Assembly: GCF_965219595.1 (NCBI RefSeq)
Contig: NZ_OZ244781.1
Coordinates: forward strand, 1,736,001-1,800,000
Direction: 5' to 3'
Origin: Poriferisodalis sp022821985
GTDB taxonomy: Bacteria > Actinomycetota > Acidimicrobiia > Acidimicrobiales > Poriferisodalaceae
DNA length: 64,000 nt
Part shown: positions 43,335 to 53,000 of the stretch, in pieces
Numbering within the stretch: the first letter of the stretch is position 1
Layout of the letters: each line of letters starts with the position of its first letter
Notes under the pieces: generated by a model
Database searches by the model: none
The model's input: only the letters and a program-made list of their open reading frames with translations
What the model was told of the DNA's origin: nothing
Position numbers and translations under genes: made by a program

Positions 43335-43490
43335 AGGCACAGCCGCGAGCGCCGCGCCGACGCCTCGTCTGGCCGGCAGCTTCGGCCTGAAGGCAGCCCA
43401 GCCAGCGTTTCGGCAGCGATCGGCCAGCGGCTAGCGCGGCCTGAAGGCAGTCTGGCCGGCGCTTCGCCGACGGTCGTTTAGCGCCGGCCA
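43330..43490. repeat. Three imperfect ~55-bp tandem repeats in a 317-bp non-coding gap
   Basis: CCTGAAGGCA recurs at 43330, 43386 and 43440, each followed by a related GCC/GGC-rich stretch ending near 'cggcnag...cgc'. The first unit overlaps the stop codon of the amidohydrolase gene. The second and third units are the most alike. The remaining ~160 bp before the AIM24 gene show no feature I can name. Confidence 0.5.
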
Positions 43491-43651
43491 AGGGCTGAGA
43501 GCGACGCCTGCAGTGCATCGTTCTCCACTGGTACAGCGGGCCTCAGCGCCGTAGCCGACGCGCGCCAGACCGAGTGAGATCGACCGGTACCTTGGGCGAG
43601 GAGCGCCGCTCGCGCCCGCTCGCGGCCAAACCAGCGAGGAGCCACCCAGCC

Positions 43652-44428
43652 ATGCAGAGCCACGAAGTCGACTACGAGATCTTCGGCGACGACATGCAGT
43701 TCGTCGAGGTCGAGCTGGACCCAGGCGAGACCGTCGTCGGCGAGGCCGGAACGATGATGTTCATCGAGGAGGGCATCACATTCGAATCGGTCATGGGCGA
43801 CGGCTCCCAACCCGACTCAGGCATGTGGGGCAAGCTCAAGGGCGCCGGCAAGCGGGTCATCTCCGGCGAGTCGCTGTTCCTCACCCACTTCACCAACACC
43901 GGCGCCGGCGGCAAGTCCAAGGTCGGCTTCGCAGCGGGATATCCGGGCAAGATCATCCCCGTCGATCTGGCGCAGATGGGGGGCGAGATCATCGCCCAGC
44001 GGGACGCCTTCCTGTGCGCCGCGCTCGGCACCAAGCTCGACATCGCCTGGCAACGCGGCATCGGCACGGGCCTGTTCGGCGGCGAAGGCTTCATCCTCCA
44101 GCGCCTGTCCGGCGACGGCATGGCGTTCCTGCATGCCGGCGGCTCGATCAAGGCCGTCCAGCTGAACAACCAGACGATCAGGCTCGACACTGGCTGCCTC
44201 GTGGCGCTGCAGCCGTCGCTCAACTACACGATCGAGCGGGCCGGCAACCTCAAGTCGATGTTCTTCGGCGGGGAGGGGCTGTTCCTGGCGACGGTGTCGG
44301 GCACCGGCTGGGTGTGGCTGCAGTCGTTGCCGTTCGAGCGGCTGTCGTCAAGGGTGCTGGCCAACGCCGCAGGCCCGATGTCGGACGACTCCCGCGGACT
44401 GCTCTCGGGAATGTTCGAGCGCAACTGA
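43652..44428 (+). CDS. AIM24 / TIGR00266 family protein
   Basis: A 258-residue all-beta protein of the AIM24 family. Visible family blocks: 'QFVEVELDPGETVVGEAGTM', 'FLTHFTNTGAGGKSKVGFAA', 'GKIIPVDL' and 'FLCAALGTKLDI', with the Gly-rich 'GTGLFGGEGFILQRLSGDGM' and 'FFGGEGLFLATVSGTGWVWL'. The mitochondrial namesake supports inner-membrane organisation; bacterial members have no firmly known role. The ATG at 43652 follows a GAGGAG site. Confidence 0.85.
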   Translation: MQSHEVDYEIFGDDMQFVEVELDPGETVVGEAGTMMFIEEGITFESVMGDGSQPDSGMWGKLKGAGKRVISGESLFLTHFTNTGAGGKSKVGFAAGYPGKIIPVDLAQMGGEIIAQRDAFLCAALGTKLDIAWQRGIGTGLFGGEGFILQRLSGDGMAFLHAGGSIKAVQLNNQTIRLDTGCLVALQPSLNYTIERAGNLKSMFFGGEGLFLATVSGTGWVWLQSLPFERLSSRVLANAAGPMSDDSRGLLSGMFERN

Positions 44429-44543
44429 CGACCCCGCGGCCCGACCAGCGTCGCGGAGGCCGCAGCCGCCGGCTGGCCCGCCTGATGCAGGTGGATCGCC
44501 GGCAGGCCCGCCTGCCGCGGACGGCCGACCCGGCCATACAGTC

Positions 44544-45614
44544 ATGGCCATGCAGCTGACCTCGAGTCGCATCAGCGTCGACGACTTCGCCGAGGCCCAA
44601 GAGACGTTCCACGCACGTGGGTGGACCGATGGCCTGCCGGTCGTGCCGCCCACCGACGACGCAGTGGCGGCATGCCTGGACTGGGCGATGCTCCCGCCCG
44701 ATCACCTGATCGGCATCGAGCCGGTGCGGGCGCGCACAATCACCGCGGAGAAGGCGGCCGTCAACGCTGTGATGGCAGGGTGCCTGCCGCCGCACTTCCC
44801 GGTCGTGGTGACCGCGCTCACCGCCCTGCTGCAACCCGAATTCGGCCTGCACGGGCCCACGGCGTCCACCGGCGGCTGCGCGCTCCTGCTGATCGTGAAC
44901 GGCCCCATCCGCAATGAGCTCAACATGGACGCCACGTTCAGCGTGCTCGGGAGCGCCGACCGGTCGCGCGCCGTCATCGCTCGGGCGGTGCGGCTGGTGC
45001 TGGCCAACGTGCTCGACGTCAAGCCCGGCGGCATCGACCGCTCCACGCTGGGCCACCCCGGCAAGCTCGGCTACTGCATCGCCGAGGACGAGGAGGCCAC
45101 GGGCTGGGTCTCGCTCGGCGATCAGCGGCTCGGCACTGCACCCGCCGAGCGGGGCCATGTGTCGTCAGTGACGGCGGTGGCCTCGCTGGCGCCCAGGCAG
45201 GTCATGAACGAGTGGACCACCGACCCCACCGAGCTGTGCGAGACCTTTGCCGCCGAGATCCGGGCCAACCAGCTCAACTACTCCATCTGGCCGGGCAACT
45301 ACGTCCTCGTCGTGCCCCCGCAGCTGCGCACCCACTTCGATGCAGCCGGCTGGACCAAGGCCGACGTCGCGGCGTGCGTGTACGAGCGGGCCCGGGTGCG
45401 CCGGGGCGACTGGGCGGCCGTCGGCAAGGGAGCCGTGGTCAAAGATCGCGCCGAGCGCATCTACCCCGCCTTGGAATCGCCCGACGACCTGCTGATCGTT
45501 GCCGCCGGAGGTCCCGCAGGCGGCTTCGCTGCGGTCATCCCGCCCTGGCTCGGCACCCGCAGCCACGCAGCCACGGTGGCGGTGGGCGCCTGCGTCGACT
45601 GCGAGATCAGCTAG
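44544..45614 (+). CDS. Conserved 'GWTDGLPVVPPT' protein, probable partner of the UGSC selenoprotein
   Basis: A 356-residue protein with the distinctive N-terminal block 'FHARGWTDGLPVVPPTDDAV'. Cysteines occur in 'AGCLPPHFP', 'STGGCALLLIVNGP', 'GKLGYCIAEDEE', 'DVAACVYERA' and in the C-terminal 'VGACVDCEIS'. I recall this family as a frequent neighbour of UGSC (seleno)proteins but know no reaction for it. It may bind a metal or redox partner through the cysteines; that is inference. It starts at ATG 44544 or 44550 and heads a three-gene run ending in the selenoprotein. Confidence 0.7.
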   Translation: MAMQLTSSRISVDDFAEAQETFHARGWTDGLPVVPPTDDAVAACLDWAMLPPDHLIGIEPVRARTITAEKAAVNAVMAGCLPPHFPVVVTALTALLQPEFGLHGPTASTGGCALLLIVNGPIRNELNMDATFSVLGSADRSRAVIARAVRLVLANVLDVKPGGIDRSTLGHPGKLGYCIAEDEEATGWVSLGDQRLGTAPAERGHVSSVTAVASLAPRQVMNEWTTDPTELCETFAAEIRANQLNYSIWPGNYVLVVPPQLRTHFDAAGWTKADVAACVYERARVRRGDWAAVGKGAVVKDRAERIYPALESPDDLLIVAAGGPAGGFAAVIPPWLGTRSHAATVAVGACVDCEIS

Positions 45615-45738
45615 CGCGATCAGCCGTCGGTGGCGAGGCGGAGGCTCGACGCCCTCGGCGTGTGCGTCGTGCTTGGAGCCTGCTGCGCTCAGCCGCGGGT
45701 GAACGCCACCGCACGCCTGGTCGCGCAAGACTCCGAAT

Positions 45739-46518
45739 ATGGACAAGAACCACAGTTCGCACCAGCCGCAGACTGTGCACGATGGCTTACTGGCAGAGCT
45801 GCCAGACGGATACCTCGCGTCGGTCGAGGACTACCACCGGCTGGCCTTCGCCGTGGTGGGCGAGGCGCGCCGGGTGGCGACCGGCCGGTTCGGCCTGCGC
45901 AGCCTGGACGAGGGTTTCGGCACGCCGGTGTTCGAGGTGACGATGGGCCGCGCCGGCGAGATGGAGTGCCAGCTATGGATTGATGGCGACGAGCTGTTCG
46001 CCACCGAAGGCGGCACCCTGCGCAGCGCCCACATCACGACGCTGTCCGCAGCCGCCGACTTCGCCGGGGTGTCGCCGGGCACGGAGGCGCGCGAACAGGA
46101 CAGCCCAGAGCTCGGCGATGTCGATCGCTGGCTGCGGGTGAGCCCCGAAATGGGTGCGCACCTGGCGACATGGTTCCGGGTCGGCAAGCAGGCGCTGGGA
46201 CAGTTGCACGAGCTGCCCGGCGCAGCAGTGCCCGACGAGATCCAGCTGTGGCCCGGACACTTCGACATAGCGACGGCCGTCGGCGATGCCGACGACGGGG
46301 CCCGAGCCACCTACGGTCTGTCGCCCGGCGATGCCGCACACCCGTTCCCGTATGCCTACGTGGGGCCGTGGGGCGCGGTGGACCGCGCCGATCCCTACTG
46401 GAATGACGACGCCTTCGGCGGGGCGTCGCTGCGGTATGCGGAGATCATCGCTGCGGCAGACCCCGCCAGCGCCGTGTTCGAGTTCATGTACGCAGGCTTC
46501 GACACCATCAACGGCTGA
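45739..46518 (+). CDS. Conserved hypothetical protein
   Basis: A 259-residue soluble protein rich in acidic and aromatic residues. Conserved-looking blocks are 'YHRLAFAVVGEARRVATGRFGLR', 'EIQLWPGHFDIATAVG', 'YGLSPGDAAHPFPYAYVGPW' and 'YWNDDAFGGASLRYAEI'. I know no function for it and see no catalytic motif. It sits between the GWTDG protein and the selenoprotein, in the same direction, with gaps of 124 and 105 bases, so a functional link is possible but unproven. Confidence 0.65.
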   Translation: MDKNHSSHQPQTVHDGLLAELPDGYLASVEDYHRLAFAVVGEARRVATGRFGLRSLDEGFGTPVFEVTMGRAGEMECQLWIDGDELFATEGGTLRSAHITTLSAAADFAGVSPGTEAREQDSPELGDVDRWLRVSPEMGAHLATWFRVGKQALGQLHELPGAAVPDEIQLWPGHFDIATAVGDADDGARATYGLSPGDAAHPFPYAYVGPWGAVDRADPYWNDDAFGGASLRYAEIIAAADPASAVFEFMYAGFDTING

Positions 46519-46623
46519 GAGATCAACGCCACGCACGAGGCGCAGCCCTGCGCTCGTGGCAGCATGTAGCCGACCGGTGCTCGCCGGAGCAAGCTGTCGA
46601 GTCAGGCCATCAAGGAGGACAGC

Positions 46624-47142
46624 GTGGAACTGCTGGACCCGACACATGAGCAGGATCCCGCAGGTTTCGCCCCGCCGGCGCGGCTTACGACGCTCAAGGG
46701 CGCCACCGTCGGCGTCATCTCCAATGGCAAAGAGAACACCAAGCCGTTTTTTGACCACGTCGAGCGTCTGCTGCGCGACCGTCATGGCGTGGCCAAGGTG
46801 ATCCGCCGGATCAAGGCCAACTACAGCGCCCCCGCGCAGCACGAACTGATGGCCGAGGCGATGGGCTGGGACGCCGTGCTGGCCGGCGTCGGCGACTGAG
46901 GCAGCTGCTCGTCGTGCAGTCTGCACGACGCCGTTGCCGCCGAGAAGGTCGGCGTGCCTGCCATCAGCGTGATGACCAGCGCATTCATCGACGCAGCCGA
47001 ACTGATGGCCCGGGTACAAGGCGTGCCCGAGCACCCCTTCACCGTGATCGAGCATCCCATCGCCAGCGCCGACCAGGCGGGGCTCGAAGCCCGCGCCGAG
47101 ACGGCAGTGGAGCAGGCCGTCAGGGTGCTGGTCGGGCACTAG
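46624..47142 (+). CDS. UGSC-family selenoprotein (TGA at 46897-46899 read as selenocysteine)
   Basis: A 172-residue protein if the in-frame TGA is read as Sec at residue 92. The part before it ends 'WDAVLAGVGD'; the frame after it continues 'GSCSSCSLHDAVAAEKVG', then 'VPAISVMTSAFIDAAELM', to a normal stop. The Sec-Gly-Ser-Cys motif gives its family (UGSC) its name and is a thioredoxin-like redox motif. A hairpin immediately after the TGA is SECIS-like. A strong AAGGAGG site precedes the GTG start at 46624. Without Sec insertion only 91 residues would be made and an intact 243-base frame left untranslated. Function is unknown; a redox role is likely. Conventional annotation would split or truncate it. 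Confidence 0.87.
46910..46930 (+). promoter_or_regulatory. Bacterial SECIS element
   Basis: The hairpin has an 8-bp perfect stem, CGTCGTGC and GCACGACG, with loop AGTCT, starting 10 bases after the TGA. The upper stem and loop GCAGUCUGC are nearly those of the E. coli fdhF SECIS (GCAGGUCUGC), with GU in the loop and similar spacing from UGA. It would bind SelB to direct Sec-tRNA. It lies inside the coding region, as bacterial SECIS elements do. Confidence 0.8.
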
Positions 47143-47230
47143 CTTCGGTCTGCGCCCGCGCACCTGCGGGCCACACGCACGAGCGCTCCGGCCGGAGCGC
47201 CGGACGAGTCGAATTCAGGAGCACATCTCG

Positions 47231-47698
47231 ATGGTGAATCCCATTCCCGACGACTACCCGCGCATCTCGGTGTCGATGAGCATCGACGGCGCCGCAGCCG
47301 CCATTGCCTTCTACACCGAGGTGCTCGGAATGACCGAGCGGATGCGCATCGACATGGGAGACAGGATCGGGCACTCTGAACTGACGCTCGGCGACTCGCT
47401 CATCATGGTGGCCGATGAGTTCCCGGAGATGGAGTTCCAGTCACCCAAGCACTACGGCGGATCGCCCGTGCAGATGAGCGTGTACGTGGAGGACGTCGAC
47501 GCCACGTTCGCGGCGGCGCTCGCAGCCGGTGCCACCGAGGTGCGGCCCGTCGTGGATCAGTTCTACGGCGACCGCTCGGGCATGATCGAGGATCCGTGGG
47601 GCCATCGATGGAACCTCACCACCCACATCGAGGACATCGATCCCGAGGAGATGGCCCGCCGCTCTGAGTCCGCCATGGCCGAGATGGGCGACTGCTGA
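47231..47698 (+). CDS. VOC-family protein (PhnB/glyoxalase-like)
   Basis: A 155-residue vicinal-oxygen-chelate protein. It shows 'IDGAAAAIAFYTEVLGMTER', 'IGHSELTLGDSLIMVADEF', 'QMSVYVEDVDATFAAALAAG' and 'DRSGMIEDPWGHRWNLTTHIED'. The family includes glyoxalases, dioxygenases and resistance proteins; the PhnB-like subgroup is mostly uncharacterised. The ATG follows an AGGAGCA site. It lies 88 bases after the selenoprotein. Confidence 0.85.
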   Translation: MVNPIPDDYPRISVSMSIDGAAAAIAFYTEVLGMTERMRIDMGDRIGHSELTLGDSLIMVADEFPEMEFQSPKHYGGSPVQMSVYVEDVDATFAAALAAGATEVRPVVDQFYGDRSGMIEDPWGHRWNLTTHIEDIDPEEMARRSESAMAEMGDC

Positions 47699-47809
47699 CA
47701 GGAGCCGACCAAACCGACTCGGGATCTCACGCCGGATTCTGGATCCGCTGCGACACGACGCTGCTGTCGCGGTGTCGGCGCCGACGCCCGATGTGTGCCG
47801 TTGTGGAAC

Positions 47810-49195
47810 TCAGTCCTCAGACGCGGCAGTGCGCCACCCGACCACCGCCGCGGGCGCAGCCGAGGCGGCGAAGAGCGCCGCAGCAATCGCCAGCGCGAAC
47901 GGCAGCGAGACGAGCTGCGCCACCGTTCCCAGCGCCAGGCCGATCGACGCTTCTCCCACTGCCTGGGACTGCCCGACGAACGAGACCACGGTGGCGCGCA
48001 CCGACGAGTCGGCATGCCGATTTGCCATCGCCTCGGTCAGCGAATATGCCGTCTCGCCGGCCACGTCGAGGATCGCCCAGCCGATGAGTGCCACCGTGAA
48101 CCACGGGCTCAGCGCCAACGCCATGGCGCCTGCGGCGGCGATCACCAGGAATCGCGCCAGCAGGAAGGCGTCACGGCGGGCGCTTCGCTGGTCGGCCTGC
48201 GAGCGCTCGAGGTGACGGCGCAGCCACGTCATCATCGGGATCGCCAGCGCCGACATCACGAACCAGGCCGCGCCGAAGAACAGCACGGCTTCACGGCCGT
48301 CGAGCTCGGTGAGGCCGAGTTCGAACAGCCGCAGGGCCGAGAGCCGGTCGTTGGCTTCCCACGCTCCGGCGGCAATGGCGGCCGCGAGCGTCACCGCCAG
48401 CAGCGACGGGCTGCGGCGCACGAGCCGCGCGCCCCGCTTCCACAGAGCGATCGCATCTCGCCATGCGCTGGTGCGCGCCGGCCGGGGTGCGCCGCCGGCC
48501 CGGCGGCGGGGTGACTCGAAGCCGGCCTCGGGCATCGTGACTGCCAAGTAACCGGCCGCCGCGATCGACAGCAGGCCCATCACGGCCATCGACCCCCGGA
48601 CTGACCAAGCGCCCAGTGCGGTGGCGGCGACCAGGCCCACCATGACGCCCGCCGACCGGAAGACGGCATGGCGCACGATGAGCCCGTCCACCTCGCGGCT
48701 GGGATCGCTGCCGACCGCACCGCTGTCGCCGTCAGCCCCGCCGCCGTCGTCAGCCCCGGGGTCGGCTGCTGCGGTTTGGGGTTCGACAGGCATCACGGCG
48801 GCACTGCGATGCGAATGCGAGGCGTGGTGCGCCAGTTCGTCGGTCATCCACGCCGTGGCAGCGCCGCTCTGCAGCGTCCAACCGACCCCCCACAGCACCT
48901 GCCAGATGACGAGAACGCCGAACAGCTCGGTGACCGGGCCCAACGCCATCGCCGTGCCCATCACGACGTAGGCCGCGACCACGGAGTACTTGCGGCTGTA
49001 GAGGTCGGCGACCACCCCGGTCGGCGTCTCGGTCACGAGAATCGACAGCACCAGCGCGGTGCCCAGCACCGCAAGCCGGAATGGGGACAGCCGCAAGTCG
49101 ACCACCCACCACACCATCGCCGGCAGGCCCCACGAGAAGGCCAAGCCCTGTACGCCCCCCGTCAGCAGAAAGAGCCGATCAGGCCGATGCCGCAC
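47810..49195 (-). CDS. MFS transporter
   Basis: A 461-residue major facilitator protein with about twelve hydrophobic spans. The loop 2-3 region reads 'GVVADLYSRKYSVVAAYVVM', the MFS motif A position. A His/Ala/Asp-rich hydrophilic loop lies near the centre. It is convergent with the VOC gene. Substrate unknown; drug or metabolite efflux is typical. Confidence 0.84.
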   Translation of the reverse strand: MRHRPDRLFLLTGGVQGLAFSWGLPAMVWWVVDLRLSPFRLAVLGTALVLSILVTETPTGVVADLYSRKYSVVAAYVVMGTAMALGPVTELFGVLVIWQVLWGVGWTLQSGAATAWMTDELAHHASHSHRSAAVMPVEPQTAAADPGADDGGGADGDSGAVGSDPSREVDGLIVRHAVFRSAGVMVGLVAATALGAWSVRGSMAVMGLLSIAAAGYLAVTMPEAGFESPRRRAGGAPRPARTSAWRDAIALWKRGARLVRRSPSLLAVTLAAAIAAGAWEANDRLSALRLFELGLTELDGREAVLFFGAAWFVMSALAIPMMTWLRRHLERSQADQRSARRDAFLLARFLVIAAAGAMALALSPWFTVALIGWAILDVAGETAYSLTEAMANRHADSSVRATVVSFVGQSQAVGEASIGLALGTVAQLVSLPFALAIAAALFAASAAPAAVVGWRTAASED

Positions 49196-49282
49196 AACGC
49201 CGCAGCCTAGAAACCACTTCCGGTTACCTAGCGCCGAATGCGATGATCCCGACCTAGCCGCTCAAGAGGGAACCGCGACTAG

Positions 49283-49306
49283 AGTGCAATATATAGTGCA
49301 ATATAT
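49283..49306. promoter_or_regulatory. Tandem 12-bp repeat upstream of vapB, candidate operator
   Basis: AGTGCAATATAT occurs twice in direct succession, 15 bases before the antitoxin ATG at 49322. The AT-rich block stands out in this G+C-rich sequence and is a likely promoter/operator for an RHH antitoxin. Function is inferred. Confidence 0.5.
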
Positions 49307-49321
49307 GGCAGACTTCACAGC

Positions 49322-49549
49322 ATGATGCAGACGACGATCTACCTGCCCGACGAACTCAAGGAACGACTCGAACGCGCAGCGGAGGAAGCCAGTTGCTCTG
49401 AGGCTGCGCTGGTCCGCGAGGCGCTGGTCGAAGCACTCGCTCGGCGTGAAGCTCGCCCTACAACTCCGTTGTTCACTGAGGGGTGGGGCGATCCTGACAT
49501 CGCCGAAAACGTCGACGAATACCTAGCCAAGACCGGCTTCGGCACGTGA
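49322..49549 (+). CDS. VapB-type ribbon-helix-helix antitoxin
   Basis: A 75-residue protein with an N-terminal RHH domain ('MQTTIYLPDELKERLERAAE', 'EAALVREALVEALARRE') and a toxin-binding tail ('FTEGWGDPDIAENVDEYLAK'). Its stop overlaps the toxin start (GTGA). It probably autoregulates through the tandem repeat upstream. A second in-frame ATG follows directly at 49325. Confidence 0.86.
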   Translation: MMQTTIYLPDELKERLERAAEEASCSEAALVREALVEALARREARPTTPLFTEGWGDPDIAENVDEYLAKTGFGT

Positions 49550-49965
49550 TCGTCGACACCAGCGTCCTGCTGGCGGCCTTCGTGCCAAATCAGCGGATGC
49601 ATGAGCCGTGCGCCCAAACACTGGCCGAGACCCGTCCGCTGGTGATCTCGCCCTTTGTGCTTGCGGAACTCGACTACCTCACTGCGCGCATCGCTGGTGT
49701 CGATGCTGAATTGATGGTGCTCGAGGAGATCTCGTCGGGTGCGTACGAGTTCGCAGCATTCGATGCCGTCGATCTCGTCCGGGCACGCGCCGTCATCGAG
49801 CGATACCGCGACCTGCCGCTTGGCTTGACCGATGCATCGCTGGTCGTCCTAGCCGACAAGTACGACGAGGTTGCGATTGCGACGCTCGACGAGCGGCACT
49901 TCCGCGTCGTCCAGTCACTGCGCGGAAAGCCATTCCGCATCCTTCCCGCCGACATCGATCACTGA
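49546..49965 (+). CDS. VapC-type PIN-domain toxin
   Basis: A 139-residue PIN-domain ribonuclease. Acidic residues are visible in 'MIVDTSVLLAAF', 'LAELDYLTARI', 'LGLTDASLVVLADKY' and 'ATLDERHFRVV'. It starts with GTG overlapping the antitoxin stop. It is unlike the other two PIN toxins in sequence and lies immediately before the helicase island. Confidence 0.88.
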   Translation: MIVDTSVLLAAFVPNQRMHEPCAQTLAETRPLVISPFVLAELDYLTARIAGVDAELMVLEEISSGAYEFAAFDAVDLVRARAVIERYRDLPLGLTDASLVVLADKYDEVAIATLDERHFRVVQSLRGKPFRILPADIDH

Positions 49966-50038
49966 CAACGACATCGCGGCCCGACTCGGCCGTCTCGTCT
50001 AGCTTGCATTCCGGTTGTCCGCCTGCGGAGTGTGGGCT

Positions 50039-53000
50039 TTGCGCGAATACGTGGTGTTCGACTTAGAAGCCAATGCGGATCGCTCCGACCCGCCGGCCCA
50101 TGAGATCATCGAGATCGGGGCCGTGCTCGTCATCGACGGCGTCGAAGCTGGCGACTTCGCGACGTTGGTGCGACCTACCCGGCCGTTGCGACCCCAGACT
50201 CGTGAACTGACGGGCTTGACTGACGAGGACTTGGCGCAAGCGCCGACCTTGGCCGAGGCCTTGCAGAGCTTCGCCGCATTCGTCGGCGACTGCCCGCTCA
50301 TGGCTCACAACGGCTTCGGCTACGACTTCCCGCTGATTGATGCGGCGTCAGCGCAGTCGGGGCTGCCAGCGCTCGGTGGCCAACGTTTCGACACGTTGGA
50401 GCTGGCGCACCTCGCGCTCCCGAGGGCCGGTCGGGACATGACGATCGGCAGTGATGACAGCAAGCCCCCACCTGGGCGGAGCCTCGACGATCTGGCGGAA
50501 CGGCTCTTGGGGCGTACCGCCCGTTCCGAGCACCGGGCGCTCGGCGATGCCCGTCTGCTGGTTGATGTGCTGAGCCCGCTGCTCGCGTCGATGAACGAAA
50601 AGTCCCCGCCTCGTCGCCTTCAACGCTGGGTGCTGCACGCGACCGCCCACCCATGGTCCGCATTCCTTGACGCCGAATCCGACTCGCCGTCGCTGGCCTC
50701 GACCATCCCGGTGCCCAGGCAACGGCAACGGCGCGAACCGACACGCAGATTCAACCCAGAAGCGGTCGCTGGCATGCTTGACGACGGCGGCGTACTGATG
50801 TCGCAAGGGCGCTCACCACGCGCGCAGCAGGTCGAGATGGCTCACTTGGTGGCGTTGGCGCTAGCCAACGGCGAACGTCGACTCATCGAAGCTCCGACGG
50901 GCACGGGCAAGACCTTCGCCTATCTCGCACCCGCTATCGAATACGCCCGCGCCAGCGGCGCGACGGTCGCAATCGCTCCGCATTCCAAGGTGCTTCAGGA
51001 TCAGATCGCGCACTCCCTTGAGGAACTGACCCCGCTGTTGGTGCCCTTCAACTGGGTGTTGCTCAAGGGCAGGGGCAACTACATCGACGTGGCCGCGCTG
51101 GAGAGCGCGCTTGGCGAGTTGGGCATTCAAGGCGACCATTCCGGCGACGCACAGGATGTCGTCGCGGGACGCACCGCGCGCCCGGAGCACGAACCCGGTC
51201 ACCGTGCAGGCTCGCGTCAGTCAGTGCGCGGTTTCGCACTCGCAATCCTGTGCGGCTGGGTTTCGCAAACGCCGACGGGCGATTGGGACGATCTGAACAC
51301 GTGGGCTCTCGGCAGCGATTTTCGAAGCGTCATGTCGAGTCTTCGATTCGTGCTCTCCGTCAGCGAGCAGCCGGGTCCGGCAAAGACAGTTTTGGACGAG
51401 CGTTGCTTCTATCGCCGTGCTCGTGACGGGTTGCGCCATGCGGACGTGGCCGTGATGAACCATGCACTGGTCGTGACCGATCACGAGTGGCTCGATCACG
51501 CCAAGTACCTGGTGCTCGACGAAGCGCACAACCTCGAAGACTCGGCGACCGATGCACTGACGGCCGAAATCGGAGTGGGCGAAATTGAGCAACTCTGCGA
51601 TGCAATCGATCCGAGCGGCGCAGGGAGCGGGACGCTAGGCCGGCTCGCCCGCGCCGCTCGCTGGTCCGTGCGTGAATCGCCGTTGACCGACGTGCGCCGC
51701 TGTGTCACCGCCGTACGGAATCAGCTGCCGCGCTTCGGCTCGGAGCTGACGGCCTACATGCGGGTGCGAACTGCAGCGAGTTCCGACGATCGTTACCCCT
51801 CGACGTATCGAATTCGCCGCGGCATCGACACTGCGCACCCCGACTACTACGCAGTGCTGCGCGAAGGGCGGTCGCTCGCCGAAGCCTTGGAAGGCATCGT
51901 CGGCGAGCTGAACGAGATCAATTTGCCAGAGCAGCTCGCCGGACGGTACCGGCGCGACCGCCTCGAAGCCGAGTTACGACACCTTGGGCGCTTCGCCCGA
52001 AATGCCGCCAAGACGCTCCGCCGCGTCATCCACGCCGACGCGGGCTCGGCTGGCCCGCAGGCTGCGGGAGACGGCGGCGATGCGATACGCGGCGCAAGTC
52101 TGATTGCCAATCTTGAAGAGCAACAGCGCATCGCAGTCAGTCAGGTCCAGTACACCGAAGGACGCTGGACATGGCTGCTGCGGCATGTGCCCCTGTCGGT
52201 AGCGCCGCAGTTGCGGCAGCTGTGGAATGAGCTCGACGCCACAGTCGCAACATCGGCGACCCTGCAAGTGGGCGGCAACTTCAGCCACATCCTGAATTCA
52301 CTGGGACTCGACGCCGCCCAGACGAGGGCCCTGCCAACTCCGTTCGAAGCGCTCAGCGAACAGCATCTGCTGATCTTGGCTGACTGGCTGCCCTCCCCCA
52401 GAGCACGCCTGATGGACGAGTTCACTGAGGCAGCAGGCCGTGAGACCGGGCGGCTGATGCTGTTGTCCCGAGGTCGGGCGATGGCGTTGTTCACCGCTCG
52501 TTCCCGCATGGAAGCGGCTCGCAACAAGCTCCGTGACTACCTCGATCAGCACGGAATTCCGCTGCTCACCCAAGGCGACGCACCAGCACCTGCGCTCGTC
52601 GCCCGGATGAGAACTGAGATCGCCACCAGCCTGCTCGCTCTGCGATCATTCTGGGAGGGCGTCGACATCCCCGGCGAGGCGCTGAGCTTGCTCCTATTGG
52701 AGAAGATCCCGTTCGACTCTCCTGCTGACCCGATCTCGGGCGCTCGGATGGAAGCCGTGGAGCAGCAGGGCAAGGATGGCTTCGCCGACTATGCCGTGCC
52801 GCGCGCCGCACTGAGGATGGCCCAAGGAGCAGGGCGGCTGATCCGTACGGCAAACGATCGCGGAGTAACCGTGATGCTTGACAACCGCCTGTGCCGGGCC
52901 ACCTCGTACGCCGATCAGATCCTCGCCACCCTGCCCGGCCCGCCCTCGCAGCATCGCGTGCGTGATCCCAGCGACGCGTATGACCTCATCTGTGACCAAC

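Noticed and set aside
46897..46899. Simple nonsense mutation in the UGSC gene
   Set aside because: The stop falls exactly at the family's Sec position before GSC, a SECIS-like hairpin follows at the right distance, and the downstream frame is intact.
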